From Myxococcales bacterium (lineage in GTDB: Bacteria; Myxococcota_A; Polyangia; Nannocystales; Nannocystaceae): a DNA stretch of 64,000 bases. Where the stretch lies: the NCBI GenBank assembly GCA_020633315.1, contig JACKDV010000002.1:496001-560000 (forward strand), in the 5' to 3' direction. Position numbers and translations under genes: made by a program. The notes beneath the pieces are model-generated. The model was not told the DNA's origin. It saw only the letters and a list, made by a program, of their open reading frames with translations, and did no database searches. Shown here piece by piece: positions 1-8,261 of the stretch; within the stretch, counting starts at the first letter, position 1; each line of letters begins with the position of its first letter.

Positions 1-564
1 AACCAGCCGGCCGTGAGTCCCGACGAGCTGCCCGCGCTGCTCGAGTCGCTGCCGAGCTGGCCGCTGGTGGAGCACGAGGGCTTCTATGATCCCGACGACT
101 TCGAGCCCCGCTGGTGGCAGGCCAGCCGCGTGCTCGGCTACCTCGCGGGCTGGCGTGCCCACGAGGTGGGGACCCTGGAGAACCCCGCACAGGAGCGCTA
201 CTACGTCCCGGGATCTCCGTCGTACGAGCTCACCCTGCGGCTGCTCGACCAGCTCGAGCGCGAGGTGGAGGACGCGGGAGCCGAGCTGCTGGTGGTGCAC
301 CTGCCCAAGGCGATCGACTGGCAGCGGCGCGCGGAGGGGCGCCCGCTGTGGTACGCGGCGCTGCGCGACGAGATCGCGCGTCGGCACCAGTGGGTGGAGA
401 CCGAGCCGGGCTTCGATGCGGCGGTGGAGCGCGACCCCGGGGTGGTGCTGTTCGATTCCGGCGGCCACTACACCTTCGAGGGCAACGTCGCGATCGCCGA
501 CGTGCTGCGCGAGCTCCTCCGAGACCGCGCTCGCCGAGCGGCCGAGCCCGCGGATCGGCCCTGA
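1..564 (+). CDS. C-terminal part of an SGNH-hydrolase-like protein (5' end outside window)
   Basis: The frame is open from the first base, so this is the last 187 codons of a longer gene; the GTG at 13 is only an internal candidate start. The visible part has an alpha/beta look: a strand ending in VVHLPKA, then a C-terminal D-SGG-H-Y-T-F-E-G-N segment (about 454-484) resembling the Asp...His block of SGNH/GDSL, DltD or AlgX-like esterases, where the His is catalytic and is followed by a Gly-Asn. An acyl- or acetyl-esterase role is inferred from this motif alone. The nucleophile Ser block would lie upstream of the window and cannot be checked. Confidence 0.6.
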   Translation, partial: NQPAVSPDELPALLESLPSWPLVEHEGFYDPDDFEPRWWQASRVLGYLAGWRAHEVGTLENPAQERYYVPGSPSYELTLRLLDQLEREVEDAGAELLVVHLPKAIDWQRRAEGRPLWYAALRDEIARRHQWVETEPGFDAAVERDPGVVLFDSGGHYTFEGNVAIADVLRELLRDRARRAAEPADRP

Positions 565-663
565 GCCGCCCGACCATGCGGTGCCCGGCTCGGCCGGTGC
601 CGAGGAGGCCGACCGAGGCCCCACGTTTCGAGTACTCTTGCGCCCCGCCCTCGGAGCGACCGC

Positions 664-1605
664 GTGCCCGGATCCAGCTTGTTCACCCTGCTCGACGACA
701 TCTCGACCCTGCTCGACGACGTCGCCACGATGACCAAGGTCGCCACGCAGAAGACGGCGGGGGTGCTGGGCGACGACCTGGCGCTCAACGCCGAGCAGGT
801 CACGGGCGTGGCCTCCGACCGCGAGCTGCCCGTGGTGTGGGCGGTGTTCAAGGGCTCGGCCAAGAACAAGCTGATCATCGTGCCCGCGGCGCTGGCCATC
901 AGCGCGGTGGCCCCGTGGGCGATCGTGCCGATCCTGATGGTGGGCGGCGCCTTCCTGTGCTTCGAGGGCTTCGAGAAGATCACCCACAAGCTCCTGCACC
1001 GCGGCGAGGACGACGAGCTCCGCGAGCACCGCAACGAGGCGCTCGCCGATCCGGCCGTGGACATGGTGGCGTTCGAGCAGGAGCGAGTCCGCGGGGCGAT
1101 CCGCACCGACATCGTGCTGTCGGCGGAGATCATCGTGATCGCCCTGGGCACCGTGGCCGACGAGCCCTTCGGCACGCAGGTGGGGGTGCTCGTCGTGGTC
1201 GCGGCCCTGATGACGGTGGGCGTCTATGGCTTCGTGGCGGGCATCGTCAAGCTCGACGATGCCGGCCTGGCGCTGCGCCGCCGCGCCAGCTCCGGGGCCC
1301 AGGCCCTGGGGGCGGCCATCCTGCGGATGGCGCCCTACCTGATGAAGGCGCTGTCGCTGGCCGGGACCGTGGCGATGTTCCTGGTGGGCGGAGGCATCCT
1401 GGTGCACGGCCTCGAGCCCCTGCACCACTGGGTGCAGGGGCTCGAGGGAGGCGGCGGCCCGATGGGCTCGCTCGGCCCCGTGCTGGTCAACGGCCTCACC
1501 GGGCTGGTGGCGGGCGGAGTCCTGCTGGCGGTGGTGAGCCTGGTCCAGCGGCTGCGTCGTCGCTCTCCGCCCGGCTCCGCCCCCGGGGGCGGCGGCGAGA
1601 CCTGA
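664..1605 (+). CDS. DUF808 (YedI-type) inner-membrane protein
   Basis: 313 residues from a GTG start. The N-terminus (GSSLFTLLDDISTLLDD, then KTAGVLGDDLALNA and RELPVVWAVFKGS) is the highly conserved opening of the DUF808/YedI family, which I recognise from E. coli YedI. Several hydrophobic segments follow (about residues 75-105, 155-190, 215-245, 275-300), consistent with a polytopic inner-membrane protein, and the length is normal for the family. The C-terminal tail is Pro/Gly-rich. The function of the family is unknown. No partner is evident: the upstream gene ends 100 bp before and the downstream gene is on the other strand. Confidence 0.92.
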   Translation: MPGSSLFTLLDDISTLLDDVATMTKVATQKTAGVLGDDLALNAEQVTGVASDRELPVVWAVFKGSAKNKLIIVPAALAISAVAPWAIVPILMVGGAFLCFEGFEKITHKLLHRGEDDELREHRNEALADPAVDMVAFEQERVRGAIRTDIVLSAEIIVIALGTVADEPFGTQVGVLVVVAALMTVGVYGFVAGIVKLDDAGLALRRRASSGAQALGAAILRMAPYLMKALSLAGTVAMFLVGGGILVHGLEPLHHWVQGLEGGGGPMGSLGPVLVNGLTGLVAGGVLLAVVSLVQRLRRRSPPGSAPGGGGET

Positions 1606-1627
1606 GCCGCGAGCGAGTGCCCGGACC

Positions 1628-2254
1628 CTAGCTCGGGGTGAGGGTGCGCGTCACCTGGGTGTCGAGCTGCCCGCTCTGGGTGTCCACCTGCACGTCGATC
1701 TTCTCGTCGGTGATGGTCAGGGGCGCCAGGATGATCACCTGGGTGCAGGGCAGCGTGCCCTCGCACGAGGCCCCCTGGGCGACGAGCTCCCCGTTGGCGT
1801 CGGGTCGGACCACCACGCCCACGTGCACGTCGCCCACGTCGGCCACGTACACCCCGGCCTCGTCGTCGTCGGCCACCGCGTCGACGCGGAAGTGGTGCTC
1901 GCTACCATCGGCCTCGACCAGCTCGCCCTCGAGCCCGTCCTCGTCGCGGCTGCCCCGGAGCTGCATGTCGCCGAGCACCAGCTCGAAGGCGTCGAGGTCG
2001 TCGCCGTTGCCGATGACCCCGCGGAACCACCCGGTGTGGGTGGCGAAGGTCTGGTCGCCGCCGCACTGGTAGACGTTCAGCGAGTCGCCGTCGATCAGCG
2101 CGCCCAGCACGATGTCGGTGCCTTCCACCGCTCCCACCGCGGCGCGGGCGTCGAGCTCCGTCGGGCCCTCGTAGGGATCGGGCTCGGCACACGCCATGGC
2201 CATGGCCAGGGGAGCGAGCCAGACGAGGCGACGAAGGAAGCCCGGGCGATTCAT
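1628..2254 (-). CDS. Hypothetical lipoprotein
   Basis: 208 residues. The start at 2254 is chosen because it begins a textbook lipoprotein signal: MNRPGF, two Arg, a hydrophobic core, and AMAC with Cys22 as the lipidated residue. A longer frame reaches 2329 but would bury this signal. The mature protein is acidic, with several Gly/Asp-rich beta-like segments and a few scattered Cys. I recognise no family. It is probably anchored in the outer or inner membrane facing the periplasm. It converges on the DUF808 gene with only about 20 bp between stops, and it is divergent from the Cys-rich lipoprotein at 2446. Confidence 0.75.
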   Translation of the reverse strand: MNRPGFLRRLVWLAPLAMAMACAEPDPYEGPTELDARAAVGAVEGTDIVLGALIDGDSLNVYQCGGDQTFATHTGWFRGVIGNGDDLDAFELVLGDMQLRGSRDEDGLEGELVEADGSEHHFRVDAVADDDEAGVYVADVGDVHVGVVVRPDANGELVAQGASCEGTLPCTQVIILAPLTITDEKIDVQVDTQSGQLDTQVTRTLTPS

Positions 2255-2445
2255 CGAGGCCGATCGTAGGGCCCGGGGCGAGAGGAGACAACGGCAGGGA
2301 CCAGCGGAGACGATGGAGGAGAGCGTCATGGTCGAGTTCCAGCCTGCACGATCCTCGAGCCGTTCGCTGCCGCCTCGACCGCCGTTTAAGGGCGATTAAG
2401 GGCCTCGAGACCGCGGCCGCCGCCGCCTGGTGTAGCCTCCGCGCC

Positions 2446-3747
2446 ATGATCCAGCCCCCCACCAAGCGTTCGCGGCCCGTGCTCGGCGCGGCCGTGCTCG
2501 GCCTGTGCCTGGCCGGCCCGTCCCTGGTCTCCTGCGAGCAGCTGCCGCAGGTCGAGGTGCCCAAGTCGCCCCAGGAAGCCGCCAAGTGCCCCGACCTGAG
2601 CAGCGTGGCCGCGATCCTGCGCATCAACTGGGCGCAGGAGTTCGGCATCGACGCGGCGGTGGCCGGCTCGGTGAGCGCGGGCGTGCGCGCGGCGGTGGAG
2701 CTGCGCGACTTCGCGGCCAAGATCGACGCCAAGCTGGTGGCCGCCTGCGGGGGCCTGGCCACGGATCTGGGCAAGCCCGGCGAGTTCGCCAACGGCGAGC
2801 AGGCCTGCAAGGCCGCGGCGGCCGCGATGGGCGAGACCAAGGCCAAGCTCGGCGCCTCGGCCAAGGTCACCCTGCAGGTGCAGCCCCCGGTGTGTAGGGC
2901 TTCCCTTGATGCGATGGCCGACTGCGTGGCCGAGTGCGACGCCTCGGTGGAGCCGGGCTCGGTCACGGTGCAGTGCGAGAAGGGCAAGCTCTCCGGGGTG
3001 TGCGAGGCCGAGTGCTCGGGGCGCTGCGACATGTCGGCGGCGGCCACCTGCCAGGGCACCTGCGAGGGATCGTGCAACGCCAAGTTCGCGGGGAGCTGCG
3101 GGGGCGAGTGCACCGGCAAGTGCGACGGCAAGAAGGTCACCGGGGCCGCGTGTGCGGGGCGCTGCGAGGGCAGCTGCTCGGCCATGGCCGAGGGCTCGTG
3201 CGGGGGACAGTGCTCGGGCTCGTGCCAGCTCTCGGGCTCGGCCAAGTGTGAGGGCACCTGCACCGGCGAGTGCTCGGTGGAGATGAAGGCCCCCACCTGC
3301 GAGGGCACGATGGAGCCCCCCAAGGCCAGCGCCGAGTGCAACGCCGCCTGCGAGACCTCGGTGCAGGCCGAGGTCACCTGCCAGCCGGCTCGGGTCGCGG
3401 TGATCGTGGAGGGGGCGGCCGACGCCCAGGCCATGGCCACCTTCGTGGCCGCGGTGGAGAAGAACCTGCCCGCGGTGCTCGAGATCGCGGTGGGCATGAA
3501 GGACCAGGCCCTGAGCGTGGCGGGCAACGTCAAGGCGGTGGTCGACGGCGTGACCGTGACCATCAAGACCCTCAAGTCCTCGCCCGCGATCGGGGCCCGG
3601 CTCACCACCTGCGTGGCGGCGCCCTTCAAGGCGGCCTTCGACGCGGCGGCGAGCATCAAGGCCAACGTGGACGTCTCGGTGGAGGTGCAGGCGAGCGTGA
3701 CCGCGTCGGCCAGCGCCTCCGGTTCGGCCTCTGGCTCCGCCGGCTGA
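2446..3747 (+). CDS. Cys-rich repeat lipoprotein
   Basis: 433 residues with a lipoprotein signal peptide ending LVSC (Cys about 26). The middle (roughly residues 150-300) is a dense series of C-x-G-x-C and C-x-G-x-C-x-G-x-C units separated by 4-8 residues rich in Ser, Gly, Ala and Lys. The flanking regions are alpha-helical and Ala-rich, and the tail is a short Ser/Ala/Gly repeat. Even Cys numbers and export suggest a disulfide-bonded or metal-loaded surface domain, but this is inference. Similar CxGxC lipoproteins occur in myxobacteria; the function is unknown to me. The SDR gene follows after 7 bp, so the two are probably cotranscribed. Confidence 0.8.
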   Translation: MIQPPTKRSRPVLGAAVLGLCLAGPSLVSCEQLPQVEVPKSPQEAAKCPDLSSVAAILRINWAQEFGIDAAVAGSVSAGVRAAVELRDFAAKIDAKLVAACGGLATDLGKPGEFANGEQACKAAAAAMGETKAKLGASAKVTLQVQPPVCRASLDAMADCVAECDASVEPGSVTVQCEKGKLSGVCEAECSGRCDMSAAATCQGTCEGSCNAKFAGSCGGECTGKCDGKKVTGAACAGRCEGSCSAMAEGSCGGQCSGSCQLSGSAKCEGTCTGECSVEMKAPTCEGTMEPPKASAECNAACETSVQAEVTCQPARVAVIVEGAADAQAMATFVAAVEKNLPAVLEIAVGMKDQALSVAGNVKAVVDGVTVTIKTLKSSPAIGARLTTCVAAPFKAAFDAAASIKANVDVSVEVQASVTASASASGSASGSAG

Positions 3748-3754
3748 TGGGACC

Positions 3755-4567
3755 ATGCCGCCTGCCCTCGATGATGGCTGTGTGCTGATCACGGGCGCCT
3801 CGTCGGGCATCGGCGAGGCGCTCGCGCGGCAGCTCGCGGGGCGGGCGAGGCGGCTGGTGCTCGTGGCCCGCCGCGAGGAGCGGCTGCGGGCGCTGGCCGA
3901 GGAGTTGCGACGCGAGCGCTCCGGCCTCGAGGTGGAGGTGCGGCGCTGCGATCTGAGCGATCGGGGCGCGCGCGAGCGCCTGCTCGACGCGCTCGAGGGC
4001 GGCCCGGGGATCGACGTGCTGATCAACAACGCGGGCTTCGGCGACCAGAGCCTGTTCGAGCGCGCGCGCTGGGACAAGCTCGAGCGCATGGTCGCGCTCA
4101 ACGTCACCGCGCTCACCCACCTGTGCCACCGCCTGGTGCCGCCCATGGTGGCCCAGGGGCGCGGCGGTGTGCTCAACCTGAGCTCGGGCTTCGGCCTGAG
4201 CTGGCTGCCCGGGCTCGCCGTCTACATTGGCACCAAGCACTACGTGACGGGCTTCACCGAGTCGCTGCGGGCCGAGCTCGCGACGACCGGCGTGGTGGTC
4301 ACCCAAGTGTGCCCCGGGCCGGTGATCACCGAGTTCCACGACGCGGCCGAGAACACCACCGGGCAGCGGCCCCCTCGCTTCGTGGCCATCAGTGCGCAGC
4401 AGTGCGCGGCCGAGGCGATCGCGGGCTTCGAGCGCGACCGGGCGATCGTGGTGCCCGGCTTCTACATCCGCAACCTGCTGCGCCTGCACGCCGTGACCCC
4501 GCGGTGGCTGTGGCGGCGGATCGCCACCGCGCTGGCCCGGCCCATGCGCGCGGCCGGGTCGGCCTGA
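3755..4567 (+). CDS. SDR-family short-chain dehydrogenase/reductase
   Basis: 270 residues, classical SDR length. The cofactor motif T-G-A-S-S-G-I-G lies at residues 13-20, the NNAG strand motif at 91-94, and the catalytic set Ser143/144, Tyr157 and Lys161 (Y-I-G-T-K) is complete. An Arg-rich loop after beta-2 (ARREERL) suggests NADP(H) preference. The C-terminal 30 residues are basic and hydrophobic (RRIATALARP), which may allow membrane association, as in SDRs of lipid metabolism. The substrate cannot be read from sequence. The downstream phosphoesterase starts 16 bp after this stop. Confidence 0.92.
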   Translation: MPPALDDGCVLITGASSGIGEALARQLAGRARRLVLVARREERLRALAEELRRERSGLEVEVRRCDLSDRGARERLLDALEGGPGIDVLINNAGFGDQSLFERARWDKLERMVALNVTALTHLCHRLVPPMVAQGRGGVLNLSSGFGLSWLPGLAVYIGTKHYVTGFTESLRAELATTGVVVTQVCPGPVITEFHDAAENTTGQRPPRFVAISAQQCAAEAIAGFERDRAIVVPGFYIRNLLRLHAVTPRWLWRRIATALARPMRAAGSA

Positions 4568-4583
4568 GGGAGGGAGGAGCACC

Positions 4584-5885
4584 ATGTCGATCGGAGAGCT
4601 CGCCGGACGGGAGCGCGCCCGAGCGCGGAAGCGACGCTGGATCGAGGAGTCGGTGCCGGAGCCGATCGTGATGCCGACCGAGCCGGTGCGCCCGCTGGTC
4701 CACGAGCTCGCCGACGAGCTGCGGCGCTGGGGCACGCTGCGGCACCGCGCGGCGCTCGAGCGCGACCCCGGCTACCAGCGTCACCGCGCCGAGGTGCTCG
4801 CGGTGCTGCGCGGCTACCAGTGGGATCTGCGGGCGGCCACCGCCGAGCAGCCGCGGGTGGCCGGGCGGCTGCGAGCCGTGGCGTGGAACATCGAGCGAGG
4901 CAAGCGCTTCGAGGAGGTCGCGGGGGTGCTCGAGCAGCACCCCCGGCTGCGCGACCCCGACCTGGTGCTGCTCACCGAGGTCGACCACGGGGTGGGGCGC
5001 TCGGCCAACCGCGACGTGGCGTCCGAGCTGGGCGAGCGCCTGGGCCTGGGCCACGTGTTCGCGCCCAGCCACCTGCTGCTCGCCGCGGGCGATCACGCCG
5101 AGCTCGATCACGGGGTGCCCAACACCCTGGGCATGCACGGGGTGGCGCTGCTCACCCGCTTCCCGGTGCGACGCATGCGGGGGGTTGGCCTGCCCGAGTT
5201 CGCCGACAAGCTGGGCGCGGTCGAGCGGCGCCTGGGCGCCAAGCGGGCCCTGCTGGTCGAGCTGCAGGCGCCGGGGGGCCCGCTGACGGTGGCGGTGGTG
5301 CACCTCGATCCCTTCGCCATGCCGCGGCACCGTGCGTGGCAGATGCAGTCGATCCTCGGCTCGCTGTCGGGGCTCGAGGCGGATCGCCTGCTGCTGGGCG
5401 GCGACCTCAACACCAACACCTATCACCTCGGGACGCCGCGGGGGCTGGCCGTCGACGTGGTGCTCAAGATGCTGCGGCACGGCTTCGCGGGGACCATCGC
5501 CCACTACATGATCCCCGATCAGCACTACGAGCGCGGCTTGTTCGAGACCATGGCCGAGGCCGGCCTGAGCACCGAGGGCTTCGTGGATCCGCGGACGGGC
5601 ACCATCCGCTTCGACCTCAACGATCCCGAGATCGTGGACAAGGCGGTGGCGACCCTGCCGGGTCCCGTGGTGCGCTGGGTGCAGCGGCGCATGGAGCCCT
5701 GGGGCGGCACGGTGCCGCTGCGCATGGACTGGTTCGCGGGACGAGGGCTGCGGCCGCGCTCGGCGTGGACGGTCTCGCGCCCGCGCTTTCGGGGCGGGCA
5801 CGCCTCGGACCACGATCCGATCGGCGTGGATCTGGAGTGGCCGGCGGTGGCCGGCGATCAGCTCGAAGGCGCCCGCACCGGGTGA
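4584..5885 (+). CDS. Endonuclease/exonuclease/phosphatase (EEP) fold protein
   Basis: 433 residues. After a charged N-terminal extension of about 90 residues, the EEP metal-dependent phosphoesterase motifs appear in order: W-N-I-E-R-G (metal Glu), L-L-T-E-V-D, H-L-D with the catalytic His, G-G-D-L-N-T-N (catalytic Asp/Asn) and the final S-D-H-D-P-I. The family cleaves phosphodiesters in nucleic acids, inositol phosphates or sphingomyelin; the substrate is not predictable here. There is no signal peptide, so it is probably cytoplasmic. A GGGAGGGAGGAG purine tract just upstream (about 4567-4580) is a good ribosome-binding site for the ATG at 4584. The last 28 bp overlap the convergent small gene. 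Confidence 0.9.
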   Translation: MSIGELAGRERARARKRRWIEESVPEPIVMPTEPVRPLVHELADELRRWGTLRHRAALERDPGYQRHRAEVLAVLRGYQWDLRAATAEQPRVAGRLRAVAWNIERGKRFEEVAGVLEQHPRLRDPDLVLLTEVDHGVGRSANRDVASELGERLGLGHVFAPSHLLLAAGDHAELDHGVPNTLGMHGVALLTRFPVRRMRGVGLPEFADKLGAVERRLGAKRALLVELQAPGGPLTVAVVHLDPFAMPRHRAWQMQSILGSLSGLEADRLLLGGDLNTNTYHLGTPRGLAVDVVLKMLRHGFAGTIAHYMIPDQHYERGLFETMAEAGLSTEGFVDPRTGTIRFDLNDPEIVDKAVATLPGPVVRWVQRRMEPWGGTVPLRMDWFAGRGLRPRSAWTVSRPRFRGGHASDHDPIGVDLEWPAVAGDQLEGARTG

Positions 5886-6085
5886 CCCACCGGGCACGGG
5901 ATCTTGCCGACCGCGAAGCGCTCGCCGTCGGGTCGCTCCACGATGCGGTCCTCGCTGATCGTGCGCGTGACCCGACAGCCGCAGACCAGCTCCACGGTGG
6001 CGATGACCGAGTCGGGCTGCGGGGCTGGCTCCAACGCGATCAGGCGTCGCACGGAATGGCTTGGCATCGGGTCCCATGATGCCAT
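5858..6085 (-). CDS. Small Cys/His protein with a possible metal site
   Basis: 75 residues from an ATG at 6085; a GTG at 6097 and an ATG at 6067 are alternatives. The protein has a V-C-G-C-R-V segment and, about 25 residues later, K-I-P-C-P-V-G-H, giving a CxC...CPxGH pattern that could hold one zinc or form a compact ribbon. The codon positions are GC-biased as in genuine genes here, and the frame ends at the expected spot, overlapping the 3' end of the EEP gene by 28 bp on the opposite strand. I do not recognise the family. Confidence 0.6.
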   Translation of the reverse strand: MASWDPMPSHSVRRLIALEPAPQPDSVIATVELVCGCRVTRTISEDRIVERPDGERFAVGKIPCPVGHPVRAPSS

Positions 6086-6097
6086 GTGCTTTTCCAC

Positions 6098-6454
6098 ACC
6101 TGGTCAGACCCGCCGTCACCCTGCTGCGTTCGATGGGGCACCGCTTCGATTCCGATGATCTCGTCCCTCCCAGCGCTCCGCCCTCCGGGCGGAGGCGGCA
6201 TGGCGGTCGGGGGCTCGGGTCGGCCCCGACGGGGAGAGCGGCTCGGACCGCGCGGCAGATCCCGCGCCCCGAGCTCTCCACGTGCACGGGCTCCGATCCC
6301 GCCCGCTACCTCGTGCCTCGCCCCGGGGCCGTCGCCCAGGCGCCGTCCGGCGCCGTCGTGGTCGCGGCCGGTGGGGCGGTTGCTCGAGGGGCGCGAGACG
6401 GAGCACACTGGGGGCGACCGCGCCACGGCGAAGCGCTGGTCGATCCGCGAATCC
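6098..6454. other. Intergenic region between divergent genes
   Basis: This 357-bp stretch separates the small Cys protein (leftward) from the sigma factor (rightward). Open frames cross it in several phases, but all look like GC-rich shadows (Arg/Pro/Gly/Ser-rich, no recognisable domain), and the sigma-factor frame has no conserved residues before the ATG at 6455. It should carry the promoters of both flanking genes; I could not identify convincing -35/-10 boxes or an RNA hairpin. Confidence 0.5.
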
Positions 6455-7138
6455 ATGGCTCCCTCCGCCCAAGCCCCGGGCGCCTCCCCGCCCGATGGCC
6501 CGTCCGACGCCGAGCTGATGCTGGCGTTCCGGGATGGTGATGCCCGGGCGTTCCAGACCCTGGTCCAGCGGCACCAGCGGGGGATCTTCAACTTCATCCT
6601 CAGGAGCGTGCGCGATCGCGGTCGGGCCGAGGAGCTGCTGCAGGAGGTCTTCCTGCGGGTGGTGCGGGCCAAGGATCGCTACGAGCGCACGGCCAAGTTC
6701 ACCACCTGGATCTACGCCATCGCTCGCAACCTGTGCGTGGACGAGAGCCGGCGGGCCCGCTTCCGCGACCACCAGTCGCTCGACGCCAAGCGGCCCGGGC
6801 GAGACGGCGAGTCAGGGGGCAACCTGATGTCGCGGATCCCCGCGCCCGAGGTGCCCACCGACGAGGCGGCCGAGGCCCCCACGCTGCGCAAGCGGATGAA
6901 GGTGGCCATCGAGGCGCTGCCCGACGACCAGCGCGAGGTGTTCCTGCTGCGGCAGATCAGCGGGCTGTCGTTCCGCGAGATCGGCGAGACCCTGGGGGTC
7001 CCCGAGAACACGGTCAAGAGCCGCATGCGCTACGCCCTTGAGAAGCTGCGCGAGAAGCTCGGCGATCTGCGGGCCGACGCCCCGCTGCCCGCGGGCGCGG
7101 GCAAGGGCGCCGAGCCGGAGGGGCGGGCCCATGTCTAG
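6455..7138 (+). CDS. ECF-type RNA polymerase sigma factor
   Basis: 227 residues from the ATG at 6455; longer in-frame starts exist but add only low-complexity sequence. Sigma region 2 spans about residues 20-90, with the core-binding helix (RAEELLQEVFLRV) and the -10-recognition segment (FTTWIYAIARNLCVDESRR). A charged linker of about 60 residues follows. Region 4 (about 145-205) has the helix-turn-helix G-L-S-F-R-E-I-G-E-T-L-G-V-P-E-N-T-V-K-S-R. It directs RNA polymerase to alternative promoters. Its last 8 bp overlap the putative anti-sigma gene, so translation is coupled and the pair almost certainly works as a unit. Confidence 0.93.
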   Translation: MAPSAQAPGASPPDGPSDAELMLAFRDGDARAFQTLVQRHQRGIFNFILRSVRDRGRAEELLQEVFLRVVRAKDRYERTAKFTTWIYAIARNLCVDESRRARFRDHQSLDAKRPGRDGESGGNLMSRIPAPEVPTDEAAEAPTLRKRMKVAIEALPDDQREVFLLRQISGLSFREIGETLGVPENTVKSRMRYALEKLREKLGDLRADAPLPAGAGKGAEPEGRAHV

Positions 7139-8252
7139 TCGCATGCAGCTGAGCCCCGCCGAGCTCGATCGCCTCGAGGATGCGCTCGAGCACCTCGAGT
7201 CGATCCCGCTGCCCGAGCTCGACGACGACGATCCGGTGGGCCCGCTGCTGTCGGAGTATCGCGAGCTGCTGCAGCTCAGCCGCGAGGCGATGCCGCTCGA
7301 GGACGTGCCCGCGGGGCTGCTCGACGGCGTGCTCGAGGAGGCGCGTCAGGCCGCGGCCAACACCGCCCCGCGCCCGGCCGCCCCGTGGTGGTCGCGGCTG
7401 CGGCTGGGCGTGTGGGTGCCCACCCTGGCCTTTGCCGGCAGCGCGGCGGTGCTGCTGGTGCTCTTGTGGCCCGCGGCCGAGGAAGACGCGGCCGGCGATG
7501 CGACGGTGGCCCAAGCCGAGCCCGAGCCCGAGGTGCAGGCCGCCACTCCGGCGCCGGCGCTCCCGGCCGAGGGCGAGCGACGCCTGGCCGACTCGCTCCT
7601 CGAGGAGCCCGAGCCCGTCCGGGACGCCGAGAGCTTCCTGCCCGGCCAGGCGGCGCGCGGCGGAGGCCTGGAGCTCGGCGGCGTGGTCGGGACCGAGACG
7701 CCCGAGGAGGACCTCGCGGCGGAGGAGCGCGAGGAAGCGGACGACAGCGGGACCGCCACGGTCAGCAAGCCGCGTCGCGCCCGGAGCTCGTCGGGCTCCA
7801 GCGCGTCGAGCAGCTCGTCGCCGGCCAAGCCCACCGCCAAGTCCAAGGGCAGCAAGAGCTACGACGAGCCCCTGCCTCCGCCCGCCCCCAACGCCGGGCC
7901 CAGCTCGAGCGGCGGCGCCTCGGGCAAGAAGGTCGACACCGATTCCTCGCTGATGCGAGAGGTGCTCGAGGGCGACAAGGCGCGCCAGGCCGGCAACTGC
8001 GGCCTCGCCAAGATGCGCTACGACAAGGCGCGCAGCTCCGAGGACGACCACGTCCGCGCGCGGGCCCTCGCGGGCAAGGGGCTGTGCGAGGCGGCGGCTG
8101 GCAACGCCGGCCTGGCCAAGAAGCTCTTCGACCAGGCGCGGGCGTCCGACCCCGGGGTGGGCGCCTTCATCGAGGCCGAGCTGGGGCGACTCGACGGCGC
8201 CCCCAGCAGCGACCCGGCCAATGCGGCCGAGCAGTCCGACGTCAAGGAGTGA
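7131..8252 (+). CDS. Putative membrane-bound anti-sigma factor with C-terminal TPR-like region
   Basis: 373 residues; the start at 7131 overlaps the sigma-factor stop. The N-terminal 85 residues are acidic and helical, and should lie in the cytoplasm where sigma is bound. One transmembrane helix spans about residues 93-113. A long Ala/Pro/Glu and Ser/Lys low-complexity linker (about 115-265) follows, then a helical repeat region (about 275-345: GDKARQAGNCGLAKMRYDKA, then AAAGNAGLAKKLFDQA) typical of TPR pairs. I see no HxxxCxxC zinc anti-sigma motif, so the assignment rests on operon position, topology and precedent for such pairs. The extracytoplasmic TPRs may sense a partner protein. Confidence 0.75.
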   Translation: MSSRMQLSPAELDRLEDALEHLESIPLPELDDDDPVGPLLSEYRELLQLSREAMPLEDVPAGLLDGVLEEARQAAANTAPRPAAPWWSRLRLGVWVPTLAFAGSAAVLLVLLWPAAEEDAAGDATVAQAEPEPEVQAATPAPALPAEGERRLADSLLEEPEPVRDAESFLPGQAARGGGLELGGVVGTETPEEDLAAEEREEADDSGTATVSKPRRARSSSGSSASSSSSPAKPTAKSKGSKSYDEPLPPPAPNAGPSSSGGASGKKVDTDSSLMREVLEGDKARQAGNCGLAKMRYDKARSSEDDHVRARALAGKGLCEAAAGNAGLAKKLFDQARASDPGVGAFIEAELGRLDGAPSSDPANAAEQSDVKE

Positions 8253-8261
8253 GCGGGCGGG

